Below are positions 60,817-64,000 of a DNA stretch of 64,000 nucleotides, piece after piece. Below the pieces are notes generated by a model that saw only the letters and a program-made list of their open reading frames with translations, was not told where the DNA came from and did not search any database. Numbering within the stretch: the stretch's first letter is position 1; each line of letters opens with the position of its first letter. Source of the stretch: UBA4582 sp047630175 (lineage in GTDB: Bacteria; Pseudomonadota; Gammaproteobacteria; Pseudomonadales; Azotimanducaceae); NCBI GenBank assembly GCA_047630175.1, contig JBLHVI010000014.1, forward strand, positions 1-64,000, read 5' to 3'. Made by a program: the position numbers and the translations under genes.

Positions 60817-63714
60817 TTGAATGACACTATAGCGGGCAACCGGTTGCAACAGGCCTTAGGTATAAGGCCTGAAGAGACACCGCTGGTTGCCCTACTCTTT
60901 GGCAACATGTTCATGTCAGGTATCGCAATTGGCCTGATCCGAGTCTGTGCCTTTACGTTATTCCTCGCGAATTTCGGTTCGGAACAATTAGCCTTAGTGG
61001 CAATCTTACTTGCCCTCACCGGCATCCCCGTGACACTCGCGATCGACAAGTTAACTCACGGGTTCTCTGTCGGCGCTTACTTGTTTACGATTCTCGGTAC
61101 CATACTCACTGGGCTTCTGTTGTTTTCCACCATTCTTAATATTAGTGACAACCGATTACTAATTTTCGGTTTGCCGTTGTTTTTTGAAATTGTCTATATG
61201 TTATTCAGCTTGCAGTTTATCGCCCTGCTGACGCGTCTACTGAACGTTCGCCAGACAAAACGCTTGTCCGGCATTACCCGTTCAGGCGAATTCCTAGCTG
61301 AACTCGTCGGGGGACTTTCGGTAGCATTTTTGCTGAATTATATGGAAGTCAAAGACCTGTTGTTGGTCGCTGCCGTGGCCCTGTTGGGCGTGTTCGTCAT
61401 TGTCCAGTTAACGCTGATCCGCTTCAAAAACCAGTTAGTCCTGACATCTACTGATCTGCTGCATGACGAAATCGACAGCCGCCTACTCGGTCTGCTACGG
61501 ATACCCTACGTGCGCTTGATCGGCGTGAGTTATGTCGCCTATATTTTCGCGTATTTCTTTCTCGATGTGGCGTTCTACAAATATGCCGCCGTACAATTCC
61601 CCAGCGAACAAGATCTCGCGGCTTTTATTGGTCAGTTTTTCGCCGTTATAGGCCTTATCACGCTGCTCACCATGGTATTTCTGTTCGCGCCATTTCTACG
61701 CCGCTTTGGCATTTTGGCTGGCGTTATCGCTTTTCCTATTGTTGTTGGTATCGGTTCTACCGCCGTCAGTGTGATGGAAATCAGCGGCGTTACCATGGCG
61801 GCAATTTTTGCCGTAATGGTGATCACCAACGGCATGCGTTTTGTCCTACAATCGGCAATCTGGCGACCTAGTGTCGCGATCTTGTTTCAGGTGCTCCCCG
61901 ACCGCCAACGTATTCAAGGAACCGCCCTGATAGAGGGCATTATTGATCCATTATCAGGCGGACTCGCTGGACTCTGCCTATATATTGTCTCCAACTATCT
62001 ACAATGGGAACCAAAGTATTTTCTACTTATCCTTAGCGCACTCATGATCGCTTGGATTTGTCTGGGCGTGTTGATCCGCCGTATGTACCTGTCCAACCTA
62101 GTGGTAAGTATCCAGAAACGTAAGCTTGGTCAGATCTCATTGCAAGAACTCGACAACGCGAGCCTCGACTTGATCAAACAGGGACTGCGCAGCGACTACC
62201 CCTCAGAAGTCTTTTATTGCCTGGATCTACTGGAAGGGATAGAGCATCCTGAATTTACCGAGCTCGTCAAAGACGTCCTGCTGCATGAAAATCAGCAGAT
62301 TCGCCTGAATACGCTCCAGCGTATAGCGCGTCTTGAAATATTGCCGCTCACCCAGCACGTCCTTGAACGCATCAATAACGAGGCAGACCCCCACGTCCGC
62401 GGTCAGGCTTTAATGACATACGCAGATCTGGGGCCGGATGACGTCATCGGCCGCTTGGTGCCGTTCCTCGACGACGAACAGCGAGACCTGCGCAAAGGCG
62501 CATTAGTAGGCATACTGAGTTTTAGCCCGAAGCAAAACGAGGCACTAGACTATTTACTCGCCTTGGTGCGCAGCGCTAACGTTGATGATCGAATAATTGC
62601 TGCTGATGTAATGGGCGAAACCGAGAGTGACGCCTTCTCCGGGTTTCTGGTTGAGCTTCTCGACGACCAAGATGCCACCGTGGTTCAGCATGCGGTAAAT
62701 GCGGCCGGCCTTATTCAGGATGTTCGCTTGATCAATCCGTTGATCTCCAAAATATCACAGCCAGGCCTGCAAGGGCCCACCAGCCATGCGTTGCGACACT
62801 ACGGCGACAGAGCACTGTATGATCTTGATCTCGGCATATCATCCCCGGCTGTTGAGCGCCAAGAGCGCCTCTACATGCTCGACATCGTTGCTGAAATCGG
62901 CGGCGCTGAGGCGATAGAAGTTTTAATGCGTCACTTGACCACGCAGGACCCTGCGGTTAAGCATCAGATTTACCTCGGCCTTGCGCATCTGCACTACCAA
63001 GCTGAGCCTGACGATAAGTATATATTCGTCAATTTACTCGACCAAGAGGTCCGGTTGATCACCTTATTGCTGGCATCAATGAAGGACCTGTACCCCGATA
63101 AGCGCTATGAACTGGTGCATTCAGCCCTCGGTAGTGAGCTTGATCTGCGGCGTGACAATATGCTGCTGCTCATTTCCTTCTTGTTTCCGTCGATTGTCAT
63201 GCTCGACACACGCGCCAACATCGACTCGCGAATATCAGAACTACGGGTTTTTGCGCTTGAGGTGCTGGAAAATCTGCTTACTGCTGAAATCAAACAAGTG
63301 GTGCTACCCATTCTCGACGAAATAAGTATTGAAGAACGCTTACAGGTGCTAACCGAGCGCTTTCCACACCCGCCTATGGCTGCCGATGAGCGCTTTAACA
63401 ACCTAATGGAAGAACATCTTGATGCCGCCTTTTACTGGACTCGCGCAGCCATGCTTTATCAAGTGGGCCAACAGAAAAGCCAGCAACATTTAGCGCGGCT
63501 GCATGAAGCCGTCGACAACCCTGAAATAATCATTCGTGAGACCGCACTGTGGAGCCTGCATCAGCTCAACCCACCAGAATTACGACGCACCCTTGTATCC
63601 CATCAAGATGACCCGAGCACCAGCGTCAAAAATGTTGTGAACGAGTTGCTTCTCGACCTCCAAGCCCGTTCAGATGCTGACCCAGACACACAAACAGACA
63701 CGCTGGCGTCGTGA
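60817..63714 (+). CDS. NTT/MFS-like membrane transporter fused to HEAT repeats
   Basis: 965-aa protein in two halves. Residues about 20-425 contain 11-12 membrane helices of the MFS/nucleotide-transporter type (LVALLFGNMFMSGIAIGLIR near the start). Residues about 440-955 are soluble, built of repeated helical pairs such as DPHVRGQALMTYADLGPD and DATVVQHAVNAAGLI, typical HEAT repeats, with an acidic C-terminus. Membership in the ATP/ADP translocase-like group is my judgement; substrate residues cannot be verified by eye. The following gene encodes a cyclic-nucleotide-binding domain, probably co-transcribed. Confidence 0.8.
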   Translation: MNDTIAGNRLQQALGIRPEETPLVALLFGNMFMSGIAIGLIRVCAFTLFLANFGSEQLALVAILLALTGIPVTLAIDKLTHGFSVGAYLFTILGTILTGLLLFSTILNISDNRLLIFGLPLFFEIVYMLFSLQFIALLTRLLNVRQTKRLSGITRSGEFLAELVGGLSVAFLLNYMEVKDLLLVAAVALLGVFVIVQLTLIRFKNQLVLTSTDLLHDEIDSRLLGLLRIPYVRLIGVSYVAYIFAYFFLDVAFYKYAAVQFPSEQDLAAFIGQFFAVIGLITLLTMVFLFAPFLRRFGILAGVIAFPIVVGIGSTAVSVMEISGVTMAAIFAVMVITNGMRFVLQSAIWRPSVAILFQVLPDRQRIQGTALIEGIIDPLSGGLAGLCLYIVSNYLQWEPKYFLLILSALMIAWICLGVLIRRMYLSNLVVSIQKRKLGQISLQELDNASLDLIKQGLRSDYPSEVFYCLDLLEGIEHPEFTELVKDVLLHENQQIRLNTLQRIARLEILPLTQHVLERINNEADPHVRGQALMTYADLGPDDVIGRLVPFLDDEQRDLRKGALVGILSFSPKQNEALDYLLALVRSANVDDRIIAADVMGETESDAFSGFLVELLDDQDATVVQHAVNAAGLIQDVRLINPLISKISQPGLQGPTSHALRHYGDRALYDLDLGISSPAVERQERLYMLDIVAEIGGAEAIEVLMRHLTTQDPAVKHQIYLGLAHLHYQAEPDDKYIFVNLLDQEVRLITLLLASMKDLYPDKRYELVHSALGSELDLRRDNMLLLISFLFPSIVMLDTRANIDSRISELRVFALEVLENLLTAEIKQVVLPILDEISIEERLQVLTERFPHPPMAADERFNNLMEEHLDAAFYWTRAAMLYQVGQQKSQQHLARLHEAVDNPEIIIRETALWSLHQLNPPELRRTLVSHQDDPSTSVKNVVNELLLDLQARSDADPDTQTDTLAS

Positions 63715-63782
63715 CAATAGAATTACCTGCCAGCGACACGAGTCTGGCATAATGCTATCTAAACTCGTATCTGAGCGGCTAT

Positions 63783-64000
63783 ATGCTACTGACCATTGAG
63801 AAGGTACTGATCCTCAAATCTGTGAAGATTTTTTCATCAGTGCCCGAGGCGCAACTGGTAGACATGGCTACTGTTGTCGAGACCGTCGGCTACGACGCGG
63901 GTGAGGTTATCATCCGACAAGGTGAACTCGGCACCTCTATGTATATTGTTGCATCCGGTAAGGTTCGCTTTTTTGATGGTGACAAGAAACTCGGCGTCGT
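63783..64000 (+). CDS. Cyclic-nucleotide-binding domain protein, 3' end beyond window
   Basis: Open frame from the ATG at 63783 to the window edge (72 complete codons). KSVKIFSSVPEAQLVDMA, then YDAGEVIIRQGELGTSMYIV and ASGKVRFFDGDKKLGV form the first beta strands of a Crp/PKA-type cNMP domain. The phosphate-binding cassette lies beyond the end, so ligand type cannot be judged. It starts 69 bp after the HEAT transporter on the same strand. Confidence 0.82.
   Translation, partial: MLLTIEKVLILKSVKIFSSVPEAQLVDMATVVETVGYDAGEVIIRQGELGTSMYIVASGKVRFFDGDKKLGV

Overview
The window is chromosomal DNA of a gammaproteobacterium. Gene order follows the Pseudomonas/Cellvibrionales core closely: damX-aroB-aroK-pilQPONM | ponA | maeB-rpmE | priA, then ftsN-hslVU-DUF971-ubiE-ubiB-hisIE-tatABC, dtd-pip-typA, glnA-ntrBC, and trmL-secB-grxC-rhodanese-gpmI-envC-ctpA-hisAB. 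The HslV N-terminus (Met-Glu-Gln-Tyr before the catalytic Thr-Thr) and base composition near 50% GC suggest a Cellvibrionales/Halieaceae-like marine lineage; this placement is inference. No rRNA, tRNA, CRISPR array, insertion sequence or prophage was seen.

Layout. 1-8045 (minus): partial damX, aroB, aroK and the type IVa pilus alignment/secretin operon pilMNOPQ. 8350-24185 (mostly plus): PBP1A, priA, SPOR protein, HslVU protease, ubiquinone genes, hisI/hisE, Tat translocase and a crotonase; malic enzyme and L31 are on the minus strand. 24239-27486 (minus): dtd, a pip homologue lacking its catalytic serine, and typA. 27500-32300 (plus): nitrogen control, glnA then ntrB-ntrC, with visible sigma-54 promoters and NtrC-type sites. 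32360-42615 (minus): a compact, tightly overlapping MSHA-type pilus operon (mshI-N-J-K-L-E-G-A-C-D-O-P). 42843-51258: housekeeping genes up to hisA and hisB. 51298-57106: crotonase, response regulator, about 1.4 kb of decayed sequence with chemoreceptor and MscS-channel remnants, a sigma factor with octapeptide repeats, peroxiredoxin and an AEC transporter. 57215-64000: alkylsulfatase, FprA-type reductase, and an NTT/MFS-like membrane protein fused to a HEAT-repeat half, followed by a cyclic-nucleotide-binding protein cut by the window edge.

Points that stand out: (1) the pip homologue has Gly in place of the nucleophile Ser; (2) the glnA and ntrBC control regions resemble the enteric sigma-54/NtrC arrangement; (3) genes usually found at these loci are missing (ubiJ, hisH, hisF, argS, mshM and mshB among others); (4) the transporter-HEAT plus cNMP-domain pair; (5) a decayed locus with a frameshifted MscS; (6) short tandem repeats of 12, 13, 14, 15 and 24 bp recur inside and between genes, suggesting frequent replication slippage.
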